Below, piece by piece: positions 30,486 to 38,852 of a stretch of DNA of 64,000 nucleotides; positions within the stretch are counted from its first letter, which is position 1; the number at the start of each line of letters is the position of its first letter. The notes under the pieces are model-generated. The model was not told the DNA's origin, did not search any database, and saw only the letters and a program-made list of their open reading frames with translations. This DNA is from Thiobacillus sp. SCUT-2 (GTDB taxonomy: Bacteria > Pseudomonadota > Gammaproteobacteria > Burkholderiales > Thiobacillaceae), in contig NZ_CP141769.1 of assembly GCF_035621355.1 (NCBI RefSeq), positions 2,108,001-2,172,000 on the forward strand, written 5' to 3'. A program made the position numbers and the translations under genes.

Positions 30486-30686
30486 TTATTTCAGGACGAA
30501 GGTCAGCTTCATCCGCACCGTGTATTCGGCGATCTTGCCCTTCTTCACCTTGACGCTCTGGTCCATGACCCACGCGCCGGTGACGTTTTCCAGCGTCGCG
30601 GACGCCTTGGCGACGCCCTGCTTGATCGCGTCGTCGAAGCTCTTCTCGGAACCTGCCGTGATCTCGATGGTTTTTGCGATGCTCAT
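30486..30686 (-). CDS. Dodecin flavin-binding protein
   Basis: 66 residues matching the whole dodecin fold (beta-alpha-beta-beta): MSIAKTIEITAGSEKSFDDA, GVAKASATLENVTGAWVMDQ, VKKGKIAEYTVRMKLTFVLK. Dodecins form hollow dodecamers that store or buffer flavins. The Trp that stacks on flavin is in GAWV. AAGGAG is well placed. The neighbouring flavin reductase makes a flavin-handling pair plausible. Confidence 0.93.
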   Translation of the reverse strand: MSIAKTIEITAGSEKSFDDAIKQGVAKASATLENVTGAWVMDQSVKVKKGKIAEYTVRMKLTFVLK

Positions 30687-30725
30687 GATGTCTCCTTCCG
30701 CTTGAACAGCCTGTTCCCGTATTCC

Positions 30726-30771
30726 GGCCGTCGCCCGGGGCCGGGAAGCCCGGGCGCAGCGCGCGACGGCC
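30726..30771 (-). terminator. Long GC-rich hairpin after the flavin reductase gene
   Basis: GGCCGTCG (30726-30733) pairs with CGACGGCC (30764-30771), with an inner CCCGGG/CCCGGG helix. It begins 2 nt after the flavin reductase stop. No T-tract; likely an mRNA-end or processing hairpin between it and dodecin. Confidence 0.4.
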
Positions 30772-30772
30772 G

Positions 30773-31309
30773 CTATTTCATGTTGGAGCGCAGCCGGAGC
30801 GTCTCGCCGTCGACGGTGAACACGCCGTTGCCGCGATGGTGCAGCGTCTGCGGCTGCTTGATGGCCGTGTCGACCCACGCCTTGACGACCTCCAGGATGA
30901 AGAAGTTGTAGCGGTTCACCAGCCGCGTATCGGCCACCCGGCATTCGAGGTTCGCGTAGCATTCCTCAATCAGCGGCGCGCCGATCTCGGCGGCGTCGAC
31001 CGGCGTCAGGCCGAAGCGGGCAAACTTGTCGACCTTGAGGCCCGAGCAGTTGCCGACGCCGACGACCTGCTTCGCCAGTTCGCGCGTGGGAATGTTGATG
31101 GCGCACTCCTTCGTCGCCCGCAGCGTCTCGAACGAGGCGTTGCGCCCGCTGATGACACAGCCGACGAGCGGCGGCTCGAATTCCATCATGGTGTGCCACG
31201 ACATGGTCATGACGTTGGCGCGTCCCTTGCGGGCCGTGGTCACCAGCACCACCGGGCCGGGTTCCAGCAGGCCGTAGACCTTGGAGAGCGGATACGATCG
31301 TTTCGCCAT
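30773..31309 (-). CDS. Flavin reductase-like domain protein
   Basis: 178 residues of the FMN-binding split-barrel flavin reductase family: LEPGPVVLVTTARKGRANVMTMSWHTMMEF at the N-terminus (given here only as markers VVLVTTARKG and NVMTMSWHTMM), CVISGRNASFETLRATKECAINIP, and GLKVDKFARFGLTP. It could reduce flavins with NAD(P)H or be a flavoprotein of unknown specificity. AAGGAG lies 8 nt before the ATG. Followed by dodecin. Confidence 0.88.
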   Translation of the reverse strand: MAKRSYPLSKVYGLLEPGPVVLVTTARKGRANVMTMSWHTMMEFEPPLVGCVISGRNASFETLRATKECAINIPTRELAKQVVGVGNCSGLKVDKFARFGLTPVDAAEIGAPLIEECYANLECRVADTRLVNRYNFFILEVVKAWVDTAIKQPQTLHHRGNGVFTVDGETLRLRSNMK

Positions 31310-31490
31310 GGCGAAGCTCCTTGCGCGGGACGCACACTCTCAGCTTAGTCGCTCACGCGCGCCTGACACAGACTGTCACAATCCGGAACGGTCGCGACAC
31401 ACCCCCGCCACACGCGCTCCCTACGATGCGTCCATCCCATGCACGCCGACGGCTGCTTGCGGATCTTTCAATCTGAAAAAGGAGTGACTC

Positions 31491-31748
31491 ATGAAGCAAA
31501 CCGCACACGCCCTGATCCTCGCCTCCCTGGCCGCCCTCGCCTCCGGCTCCGCGCTGGCCGACCACAACAGCCCCATGGGCGCCGGCTGGGCCAACATGCC
31601 GAATGACATCCACAACATCCAGATCGAGGACGACCTCAGCGGGACCGACTTCGCGGACGTCGTCAGCCAGGGGGCCGGCGCCGACACGGTGAACCGCTAT
31701 CTCGACACGACCACGACCGTGTCGTCCGGGTCGGGCAGCAGCCGCTGA
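31491..31748 (+). CDS. Small secreted protein of unknown function
   Basis: 85 residues with a clear signal peptide (LILASLAALASGSALAD); mature part of ~62 residues is polar, acidic and Ser/Thr-rich at the end (DTTTTVSSGSGSSR), without cysteines. AAAGGAG sits 8 nt before the ATG, so it is probably expressed. No family recognised. A perfect 12-bp hairpin lies 38 bp past its stop. Confidence 0.65.
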   Translation: MKQTAHALILASLAALASGSALADHNSPMGAGWANMPNDIHNIQIEDDLSGTDFADVVSQGAGADTVNRYLDTTTTVSSGSGSSR

Positions 31749-31786
31749 CCGGCCGGGGGCCCTGCGCCTCCGCAAGCGTGCTAACG

Positions 31787-31812
31787 GGTCGCGCCCCCAG
31801 GGGCGCGACCCT
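31787..31812 (+). terminator. Perfect 12-bp hairpin between two plus-strand genes
   Basis: GGGTCGCGCCCC and GGGGCGCGACCC are exact complements around a 2-nt CA centre. Located after the small secreted protein and before the DsrC-like gene. No T-tract, so perhaps a transcript-stabilising end or weak terminator. Confidence 0.5.
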
Positions 31813-31907
31813 GCCTGCATGACGCGAGGCGACCCAAACTCGCCTTGTATCCCGGCGCGTGCTGACCTAGGGTAAGGATATTCCTTGTAGTCACGAAGGA
31901 GATGACC

Positions 31908-32279
31908 ATGCTGCACGTTTCGACCGACATCAATCAACTGATCCGCGAGCCCGTTGTCGACCCCGATTTTCCGCACGCGCCGCTCGACTGGGCGCGCGCC
32001 GACGCGGAACGGATCGCCCGCGAGGAAGGACTGAAGCTGACCAACGAACACTGGAACGTGATTCGCGCGTTGCAGCAGTACTACGTCCACCACGCCGACG
32101 ACACCGTCATCAATCTGCGCGATCTGCACGACGCACTGGACGAGCGTTTCCACCAAGAAGGCGGACTCAAGTACCTGTACACGCTGTTCCCCGGCGGCCC
32201 GATCGCCCAGAGCTGCCGCCTCGCCGGACTGAAGGCGCCCTTCATCGCCAGCGACCGCAGCTTCGGCAGCGTCGCCTAG
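31908..32279 (+). CDS. DsrC/TusE-family protein lacking the C-terminal cysteine
   Basis: 123 residues. DsrC/TusE proteins carry sulfur on a penultimate Cys of a flexible C-terminal arm. The fold is clear (DWARADAERIAREEGLKLTNEHWNVIRALQQYY; markers DWARADAERIAREEG and TNEHWNVIRALQ) and the arm GGPIAQSCRLAGLKAP has the upstream Cys103, but the expected terminal Cys is Ala114 and the tail is extended by nine residues. So it is neither a standard DsrC (two Cys) nor TusE (terminal Cys only). ATG 31908 is chosen because AAGGAG abuts ATG 31902 and is 6 nt from 31908. A strong terminator follows. Confidence 0.85.
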   Translation: MLHVSTDINQLIREPVVDPDFPHAPLDWARADAERIAREEGLKLTNEHWNVIRALQQYYVHHADDTVINLRDLHDALDERFHQEGGLKYLYTLFPGGPIAQSCRLAGLKAPFIASDRSFGSVA

Positions 32280-32297
32280 TCCTGTCCGTCCCTGACC

Positions 32298-32330
32298 GCC
32301 CTGCCTGGCGCCCGTCAGGCAGGGCGTTTT
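32298..32330 (+). terminator. Intrinsic terminator after the DsrC-like gene
   Basis: GCCCTGCCTG (32298-32307) and CAGGCAGGGC (32316-32325) form a perfect 10-bp stem with an 8-nt loop, followed by GTTTT. Ends the DsrC-like transcript. Confidence 0.85.
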
Positions 32331-32463
32331 CGCGCCTGCGATTCCGTGCGCGAACCAATTCCGCCTTCTTCCTTCAAACACTCCGGTGTGCCGTTGTTTT
32401 TTCGATGCGGCACGCTGCATCATCAACAACGCCTCGCCCCTTGCGGGAGGCAAAAGGAGGACC

Positions 32464-33378
32464 ATGGAGCGCCATCCCCACCTGATCGGCCTCGCCCACA
32501 CGGTGCGACACATTCTTGGCCACGTCGGCGTCACCCTGCTGGCTGTCGGCATCGCGTTCTCGCTGCCCATGCTGGCGAAATACATCCTGTTCACCTGGTG
32601 GCCCATGGTGGAAGACGATTCTCAATTGCTGCTGATCAACGAGATCATCTTCGCCGCCGTCCTGGTGCTGTTGTTCAACTTCTTTCTCAGCGCCCGCCAA
32701 GGGCGGCTCAGCCAACGGATGAACCAGCTGGCCTCGCTGATTCACGTCCGCGAGGGCGGTGCACATGGGCATCGCAGCGACCGCCAGCTCATCGAGCGGA
32801 TCACCGGTGCGCGCGACGTATCCGTGCTGTCGATCACCGGTTACGACACCTTCGTGGCCGATCAGCGCAAGCTGCACGACGTCATCGACCAGTGCTACGA
32901 GCTGCGGGTGATGCTGATGAATCCCTACGGCCCGGGTGCGATGCGACGCATGCAGTCGTTCGGAGACCCGGCGTCGCTGCTGGAACGCCACGCCGAGGAA
33001 ACGGCCGCCGCGATCGCCCGGCTCTCGCGCCTGGCGGCCGCGGGCAAGCAGGTCATGCTGAAGTTCTATGACGAGCCGCCGTTCTGGAGCCTGATCGTGA
33101 CCGGCGAGCACGTATGGGTACAGTACTGCCACGACGGCCAGCGCCTCGATGCGCAACCGGAATACGTGTTCGCCCTCGACAAGGAGCGGCCCACGCACGG
33201 ACTGTTCTCGGCCTTTTACGTGCACTTCCTGAACCAGTGGAGTGCGCGCCACCCGGAGTACGACTTCGCCACCCGCGAGCTCGTCTACCGCGACCATCAT
33301 GGCAACGAAGCGAGGCGCGTGCCGTTTCCGCCGTCGTCGGCGGAATACGAGGCGCCGCGGCTGGCGATGGCGGGTTGA
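32464..33378 (+). CDS. Membrane-anchored PLD-like-fold protein without HKD motif
   Basis: 304 residues. Two N-terminal membrane segments (VGVTLLAVGIAFSLPMLAKYI and LINEIIFAAVLVLLFNFFL; cut to key parts) and a cytoplasmic domain from about residue 100. That domain has the alternating pattern of a phospholipase D-like half-fold: ISITGYDTF-type strand (VSVLSITGYDTFV), RVMLMNPYGPG and KFYDEPPFWSLIVTGEHVWVQ, but the catalytic HxKxxxxD is absent. So it is probably a binding or sensing module. AAAGGAGGA precedes the ATG. The function is unknown. Confidence 0.65.
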   Translation: MERHPHLIGLAHTVRHILGHVGVTLLAVGIAFSLPMLAKYILFTWWPMVEDDSQLLLINEIIFAAVLVLLFNFFLSARQGRLSQRMNQLASLIHVREGGAHGHRSDRQLIERITGARDVSVLSITGYDTFVADQRKLHDVIDQCYELRVMLMNPYGPGAMRRMQSFGDPASLLERHAEETAAAIARLSRLAAAGKQVMLKFYDEPPFWSLIVTGEHVWVQYCHDGQRLDAQPEYVFALDKERPTHGLFSAFYVHFLNQWSARHPEYDFATRELVYRDHHGNEARRVPFPPSSAEYEAPRLAMAG

Positions 33379-33411
33379 CGCCACCGCGCTGGCGCGGCCC
33401 GTGCGCTTGAT

Positions 33412-33425
33412 CAATCGCGCGATTG
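33412..33425. promoter_or_regulatory. Perfect 14-bp palindrome upstream of the GGDEF gene
   Basis: CAATCGCGCGATTG, with a -10-like CATAAT 17 bp further on (33442-33447). It lies in the 104-bp gap before the diguanylate cyclase gene and could be an operator. No matching regulator was identified. Confidence 0.35.
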
Positions 33426-33482
33426 CTCACATACTTGCGCCCATAATCGGTGCAGGGTCCCGTTTCCGCCCCGCGCCGGCAC

Positions 33483-34276
<794 letters not shown>

Positions 34277-34280
<4 letters not shown>

Positions 34281-35113
34281 CCGATCTGCTCGCTCCCGTC
34301 GCCGACGCCCCCGACACGACCGCGCTGCCGCTGCGCCCCCTAGGCAAGGTCGTCGCCGTCACCAGTGGCAAGGGCGGCGTCGGCAAGACCTTCGTCTCCG
34401 CCAACCTCGCCGCCGCGCTGGCCAAGCGCGGCCACAAGGTCCTGGTGCTCGATGCCGATCTCGGCCTCGCCAACCTCGACGTGGTGCTCAACCTCTATCC
34501 CAAGCTCACGCTCCATGACGTCCTCACCGGCAAGGCGCGGCTGGAGGAGGCCATCCTGCCGGCGCCGGGCGGCTTCTCCGTCCTGCTGGCAGGCTCCGGC
34601 ATGGTCGAATATTCCCGCCTCACGCCCGAGGTTCGCGACGAGTTCCTGCGCATCGTGAGCGGGCTGGTGCCGCACTACGACATCGTGCTGCTCGACACCG
34701 GCGCCGGCATCTCCGACGTGGTGCTGTTCGCCGTCTCGCTTGCCTCCGAGGTGCTGATGGTCGCCACCCCGGAGCCGACCTCGCTCACCGACGCCTACGC
34801 GACCATCAAGGTGCTGGCAGGCCAGCAGCAGCGGCAGACCGTGCGCATCGTCGTCAACCAGGCGCCCCGCCCGGGCGCCGGCTTGCCGATCACCCAGCAG
34901 CTGCAGCAGGTCCTCGACCGCTTCGTCGCGACCGCCTCCGGCAAGCCGCCGCGACTGGTTCACATGGGCGACATCCCGGTCGACCCCGCGGTGCGCGAGG
35001 CGGTGATGCGGCGCAAGCTGCTGATGCAGCTCTCCCCCGGCTGTCCCGCCGGCCAGGCCATTTCGCAACTGGCCAGCCGCCTCGAACAGAGCGTGATGCC
35101 GCGGCTCGCCTAG
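34277..35113 (+). CDS. MinD/ParA-family ATPase, FleN (FlhG)-like
   Basis: 278 residues. Deviant Walker [18 protein letters not shown] at residues 29-45, [16 protein letters not shown] switch region and [13 protein letters not shown]alker B region are those of FleN/FlhG-type MinD ATPases, which set flagellar number and place polar machines. The C-terminal amphipathic helix is less clear. Translationally coupled to the GGDEF gene, unlike the usual flhF-fleN arrangement. No flagellar genes lie in the window, so the target is uncertain. Confidence 0.82.
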
Positions 35114-35125
35114 CGCAGTCGCGCC

Positions 35126-35950
35126 TCAGCCAACCGCGGGGCCGGCCTTGACGAGGGCCATCACCTTCGCCACGTCCATGTGAAGCAGGGCGGCGATGTC
35201 CTCGAAGTCGTCCGGCAGCGCGGCGTCGTCCCAGCCGTGCGCCGAATGCCGCGCCAGGTTGACCGCCAGCGTGATGGTGCGCACGCGGCTGGTATGGCGA
35301 TGCGCCGGATCGGCGAGATTGACCAGCAGTTCGGGCAGGCCCCATGCGACGGTCAGTTCGCGCTGCAGGTCGGCCAGAGGGAAGCCCAGCACCTGCTGCT
35401 GTGCGTCGGCGCTGCGCAGCGCGGCATCGGCGGCCTGCATGCGCTCGATCTCGATCATCCGCGCCGGACTGAAGCACCACATCAGCATCTCCGCGACATG
35501 CGTGAGCAGGGCCGACACCTGCACTTCCTCCGCATGAAGGTCGTGCTGGCGCAGGGCCCAGTCGAAAGCGTAGTACGCCGCGCGCTGCGCCCGCCGGACG
35601 GTGTGGAGCAGGCGCACCAGCGCGCCGCGCTGACCGGTCAGCAGGGTTTCGACCAGCGGCATCGCGGGCACGTCGCGGAAGAAGGCATCGAGCCCCATCA
35701 TCAGCAGCGCCTGCTTGACGTCGACCAGTTCGTAGCTCTGGTTGCGGTGCTTGTGCGTCTGCATGTAGCGCAGCAGCTTGAGCGTCATCAGCGGGTCGTC
35801 GGTCACGACGTCGGCGACGCTGCGCGCGTTGAACTGCTTCTCGTCGTCCTGCAGGCGCGCCAGGGTGCGCGCCGTGTGCTGCAGCACCGGAATGTCGGCA
35901 CGCCCGAGGAACGCGAGCCAATCCGCGAGGCCTTCCGGTTGCTGAAGCAT
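35126..35950 (-). CDS. HDOD-domain protein
   Basis: 274 residues dominated by an HDOD domain (about residues 15-210): LGRADIPVLQHTARTLARLQ, SVADVVTDDPLMTLKLLRYM, QALLMMGLDAFFRDVPAMP. HDOD is a non-catalytic HD-GYP relative used in signalling. No receiver or output domain is attached. Two adjacent ATGs (35953, 35950); AGGAGG is 1 and 4 nt away, so the second is preferred. Convergent with the FleN-like gene, 12 bp apart. Confidence 0.85.
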   Translation of the reverse strand: MLQQPEGLADWLAFLGRADIPVLQHTARTLARLQDDEKQFNARSVADVVTDDPLMTLKLLRYMQTHKHRNQSYELVDVKQALLMMGLDAFFRDVPAMPLVETLLTGQRGALVRLLHTVRRAQRAAYYAFDWALRQHDLHAEEVQVSALLTHVAEMLMWCFSPARMIEIERMQAADAALRSADAQQQVLGFPLADLQRELTVAWGLPELLVNLADPAHRHTSRVRTITLAVNLARHSAHGWDDAALPDDFEDIAALLHMDVAKVMALVKAGPAVG

Positions 35951-35953
35951 CAT

Positions 35954-36112
35954 TCCTCCTGTGCCCGGGCCGGTTCATGACTGCGGGGCCGCCGCCGGCA
36001 CGGCCGGGCGCGTGTCGCGGAGAGGGCCCGACTCGTACCCGACCGACCCGGGTCCCCTACGGGATGTATCGGCCGCCCCTGCCTGGGCTTGAGCGCAAGC
36101 CGGCGGCGCGCC
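35954..36112. other. Intergenic region, no gene seen
   Basis: 159 bp between the HDOD gene and the small lipoprotein gene, both on the minus strand. Holds the HDOD ribosome-binding site (AGGAGG) at its left end; no convincing promoter or hairpin was found. Confidence 0.5.
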
Positions 36113-36367
36113 CTACTTCAGGTTGCTCGATGAGAACAGCAGGACCTGGCCGCCGAGGAAATTGACGTGCACGCTGCGCTCGCCGTCGCGCCAGTCGCAG
36201 CTGCGCACGCCCATCACGTCGTCGCAGCGGTCGGGCGGGCCGATCAGCCGGGTGACGTCGTCGTAGGACATCCCCACGCTGATCTGGTTGTAGTGTTCCA
36301 GGGTGAGCTTGCTGCACCCGATCAGCGCCAGCAACAGTCCCAGCAGCAAGGTCGTGCGAAGGTTCAT
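36113..36367 (-). CDS. Small lipoprotein with a BamE/SmpA-like fold (DUF3862-like)
   Basis: 84 residues. Lipoprotein signal with lipobox LIGC (Cys18); mature part has the short two-helix, three-strand pattern of BamE/OmlA-like domains: LEHYNQISVGMSYDDVTRLIG followed by strands CDWRDGERSVHVNFLGGQVLLF (shown in part as RSVHVNFLGGQVLL). The ISVGMSYDDVTRLIGPP motif is typical. GGAG precedes the ATG. Too small to be BamE itself; function unassigned. Confidence 0.75.
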   Translation of the reverse strand: MNLRTTLLLGLLLALIGCSKLTLEHYNQISVGMSYDDVTRLIGPPDRCDDVMGVRSCDWRDGERSVHVNFLGGQVLLFSSSNLK

Positions 36368-36419
36368 CGAGCGCTCCGGAAGGGGACGAAGGAAGGCGTG
36401 GCCGGCGGCCTCGCCAGGG

Positions 36420-37757
36420 TCACGTGGTCGAGGCGGGCCGCACCCGCGCCAGGTAGTTGTTCGCCAGCGCCTTGTACAGGGGCCGCGGGCACACGATGCG
36501 GGACGCCGCGGTCGCGAGCAGCGTGGCGAGCATCAGCGGCACGACCATCGCGTGGTTGTCGGTCATCTCCATCACGATGACGAAGGCCGTGATCGGCGCC
36601 TGCACCACGCCGGCGAAATAGGCCGCCATGCCGATCACGATCAGCGGCCCCGTATTGGCCTCCCCGAGCAGGCCCGCCACGGTGTGGCCGATGCCGGCGC
36701 CGGCCGACAGGCTCGGCGCGAACAGGCCGCCCGGGATGCCGCTGACGAAGGACACGAAGGTCGCCAGCATCTTCCACAGGCCGTATCCCGCAGACACCTC
36801 GCCCGAGCCTTCGATCAAGTGCTTCGCCTCGGCATAGCCGCTGCCGTAGACCGCGCTCCCGGACGCAAGGCCGGTCAGCGCCAGCGCGAGTCCGCAGACG
36901 GCGGCGAAGGCGACCGGGTGTTCCCGCATGAAGGCGCCGGCGCGGCCCGGCAGACCATGCGCGGAGACGGCCAGCAGCAGCCGGCTGAACCCGCCGCCCA
37001 GCAGCCCGCCGGCGAGGCCGCACAGCAGCACGCCGAGCCAGGCCGACGTCCCGGCGAGGGTCTCGTGGGTCGCGCCGAAGTAGGTGTAGTTGCCCTGCAC
37101 GTAGACCGCCGCCAGGCCCGCGATGATGACCGCGGTGACCAGCGTGCCGCTCGAGCGCTCCTCGAACGAGCGCGCCATCTCCTCGATCGCGAACACGACG
37201 CCGGCGAGCGGCGTGTTGAAGGCTGCCGCCACGCCGGCGCCGCCCCCCGCGACGATGAGGCCGCGCTCGAGCAGATGGCGGGGGAAACGGATCAGCCAGC
37301 GCAGGTTGTAGAGCAGCGCCGCCCCCACCTGCACGGTGGGGCCTTCGCGCCCCACGCTCGCCCCGCCCGCCACGCTCAGGCAGGTCAGCACCATCTTGGC
37401 CGCCGCCAGGCGCAGCGACAGCACCGTGTCGCGCGGGCCGCCCTCGTCCATGCGGATCGCGGCGATCGTCTGCGGGATGCCGCTGCCTTCCGCCCCCTTG
37501 AAGTAGCGCTGGGTGAGGGCCGCCACCGCCGCCAGCGTCAGGGGCGTCACCAGCAGGGGCAGCCACGGCGATACCGCCAGGATCTTGCGGAACACCACGT
37601 GCGCGAAGTCGCTGCTCAGCGCGAACCCCGTCGCCGCCAGGCCGACGACGACCGCGCCGCCCCAGAACAGCATGTGGCGCACCCACAGGCGCAACGAAAG
37701 CAGGCCGACGCGATGGCGTCGCTGGACATAGGGGAAACGGGATGGGCGCCAGCTCAT
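36420..37757 (-). CDS. ClC-family chloride/proton transporter
   Basis: 445 residues with many hydrophobic helices. The ion-pathway motifs are all present: GSGIP (91-95), GREGP (136-140, gating Glu138), GIPGGLFAPSLSAGA, and a Tyr in PLYKALANNYL. The internal proton glutamate pair seen in E. coli ClcA is matched by FAIEEMARSF, so it is more likely an H+/Cl- exchanger than a channel. No CBS domains. The start MSWRPSRF is chosen over a much longer frame. Role: acid resistance or ion balance, by family. Confidence 0.92.
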   Translation of the reverse strand: MSWRPSRFPYVQRRHRVGLLSLRLWVRHMLFWGGAVVVGLAATGFALSSDFAHVVFRKILAVSPWLPLLVTPLTLAAVAALTQRYFKGAEGSGIPQTIAAIRMDEGGPRDTVLSLRLAAAKMVLTCLSVAGGASVGREGPTVQVGAALLYNLRWLIRFPRHLLERGLIVAGGGAGVAAAFNTPLAGVVFAIEEMARSFEERSSGTLVTAVIIAGLAAVYVQGNYTYFGATHETLAGTSAWLGVLLCGLAGGLLGGGFSRLLLAVSAHGLPGRAGAFMREHPVAFAAVCGLALALTGLASGSAVYGSGYAEAKHLIEGSGEVSAGYGLWKMLATFVSFVSGIPGGLFAPSLSAGAGIGHTVAGLLGEANTGPLIVIGMAAYFAGVVQAPITAFVIVMEMTDNHAMVVPLMLATLLATAASRIVCPRPLYKALANNYLARVRPASTT

Positions 37758-37828
37758 GATGCCCCGATGATACCCGCGTGCCGCCCGACCTGTCGCGCGA
37801 GCCGCCTCGGCCGCACCTTTGCGCCCGC

Positions 37829-38764
37829 TCAGAACCAGAAGCTCGCGTCCTTCTGCAGGAACTCGGCGTGCGGCATGTAGTGCGAGCCGTCGCACGAGAA
37901 CGTCGCGCTCACCATGCCGTTGAACAGGTTGATCGAGGCGACGCGCAGGTAGATCGTCGGATCGGTGAGGCGCAGCACGCTCAGCATGGACAGGATCCGC
38001 GCGATGGCCTGCTGCGGGATCGCCGCGTCGGCCGGGTAGGCGCGCGGCGGATACACGAGGCAGATGTCGGGGTCGCTCAAGGCCTCGTGGTCCAGCAGGC
38101 GATAGCGGAAGGGGTCGTCCACCGTCCAGATCGTCGCCACGCTGCTGGAGAAATGGACCTGGCACTGGAACACGCCGCGCAGCGTGAGCAATTCCTCCAG
38201 GATCGACAGCGCCTGCTCCAGATTGCGATCCAGCGGGCTCTCGACCCGGCACTGCTGGAACACCGTGCCGCGGATCGCCGGGTCGCCCTTCACCTGGCGC
38301 CAATCCTCCGGTTCATCGTAGAGCGCCGCCAGCACCGGCAGGTTGCGCAGATCGAAGTTGGCGCCGACGTAGCCCAGCGTCCCGCCGCCCCGCGTCACCG
38401 CCTGAAGCGCGGTCAGCGACGGCCGGTGATCCTTCTGGCCGATGTAGGCGTCCGAAAGCAGAAAGCCCCAGACGGGCACGGGCTCCTTCATGTAGGGCCG
38501 CTGCGAGCGGTCGCTGCCGAACTGGCCCGGAATGAGGCCGGTCGGAGCCACGCTGTTGCTGACCTGGATGCCGTCGGTACCGACGCAATAGAGCAGCGAG
38601 CAATGCGGCACGCTGGCCGCGTGCGCCCGCAGCACGTCATCGAGCGCATCGCATTGCCCCCACGCCGGCGCGCAGCCTTCCGCCAGGCGGGCGAGCGGCG
38701 CGCGCAGCATGCGCGCCAGCGCCTCGCGCTGCAGGTAGATGCTGTCCTTCCACGAGACATTCAT
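37829..38764 (-). CDS. Orphan PDC-type sensor domain protein
   Basis: 311 residues, no signal peptide or membrane segment. Residues ~20-160 look like a PDC/Cache sensor domain: LLYCVGTDGIQVSNSV, FGSDRSQRPYMKEPVPVWGFLLSDAYI (markers SDRSQRPYMKEP and FLLSDAYI), LGYVGANFDLRNLP. The rest contains IWTVDDPFRYRLLDHEALSDP and has no recognisable output domain. PDC domains normally face the periplasm on chemoreceptors or kinases, so a soluble stand-alone form is unusual. It follows cphA on the same strand (88-bp gap). Confidence 0.65.
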   Translation of the reverse strand: MNVSWKDSIYLQREALARMLRAPLARLAEGCAPAWGQCDALDDVLRAHAASVPHCSLLYCVGTDGIQVSNSVAPTGLIPGQFGSDRSQRPYMKEPVPVWGFLLSDAYIGQKDHRPSLTALQAVTRGGGTLGYVGANFDLRNLPVLAALYDEPEDWRQVKGDPAIRGTVFQQCRVESPLDRNLEQALSILEELLTLRGVFQCQVHFSSSVATIWTVDDPFRYRLLDHEALSDPDICLVYPPRAYPADAAIPQQAIARILSMLSVLRLTDPTIYLRVASINLFNGMVSATFSCDGSHYMPHAEFLQKDASFWF

Positions 38765-38852
38765 GGGCCTGCCGACGATCCTCCGGTCGCGCACAACCGG
38801 TGATTGGATGGAAAACGCCGCCCGGAGTTCAACCGCGCCGGCGAGTACGGGA

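Noticed and set aside
36057-36317. 86-codon frame antisense/overlapping the small lipoprotein
   Set aside because: Arg-rich shifted-frame shadow of the lipoprotein gene, which has a lipobox and ribosome-binding site.
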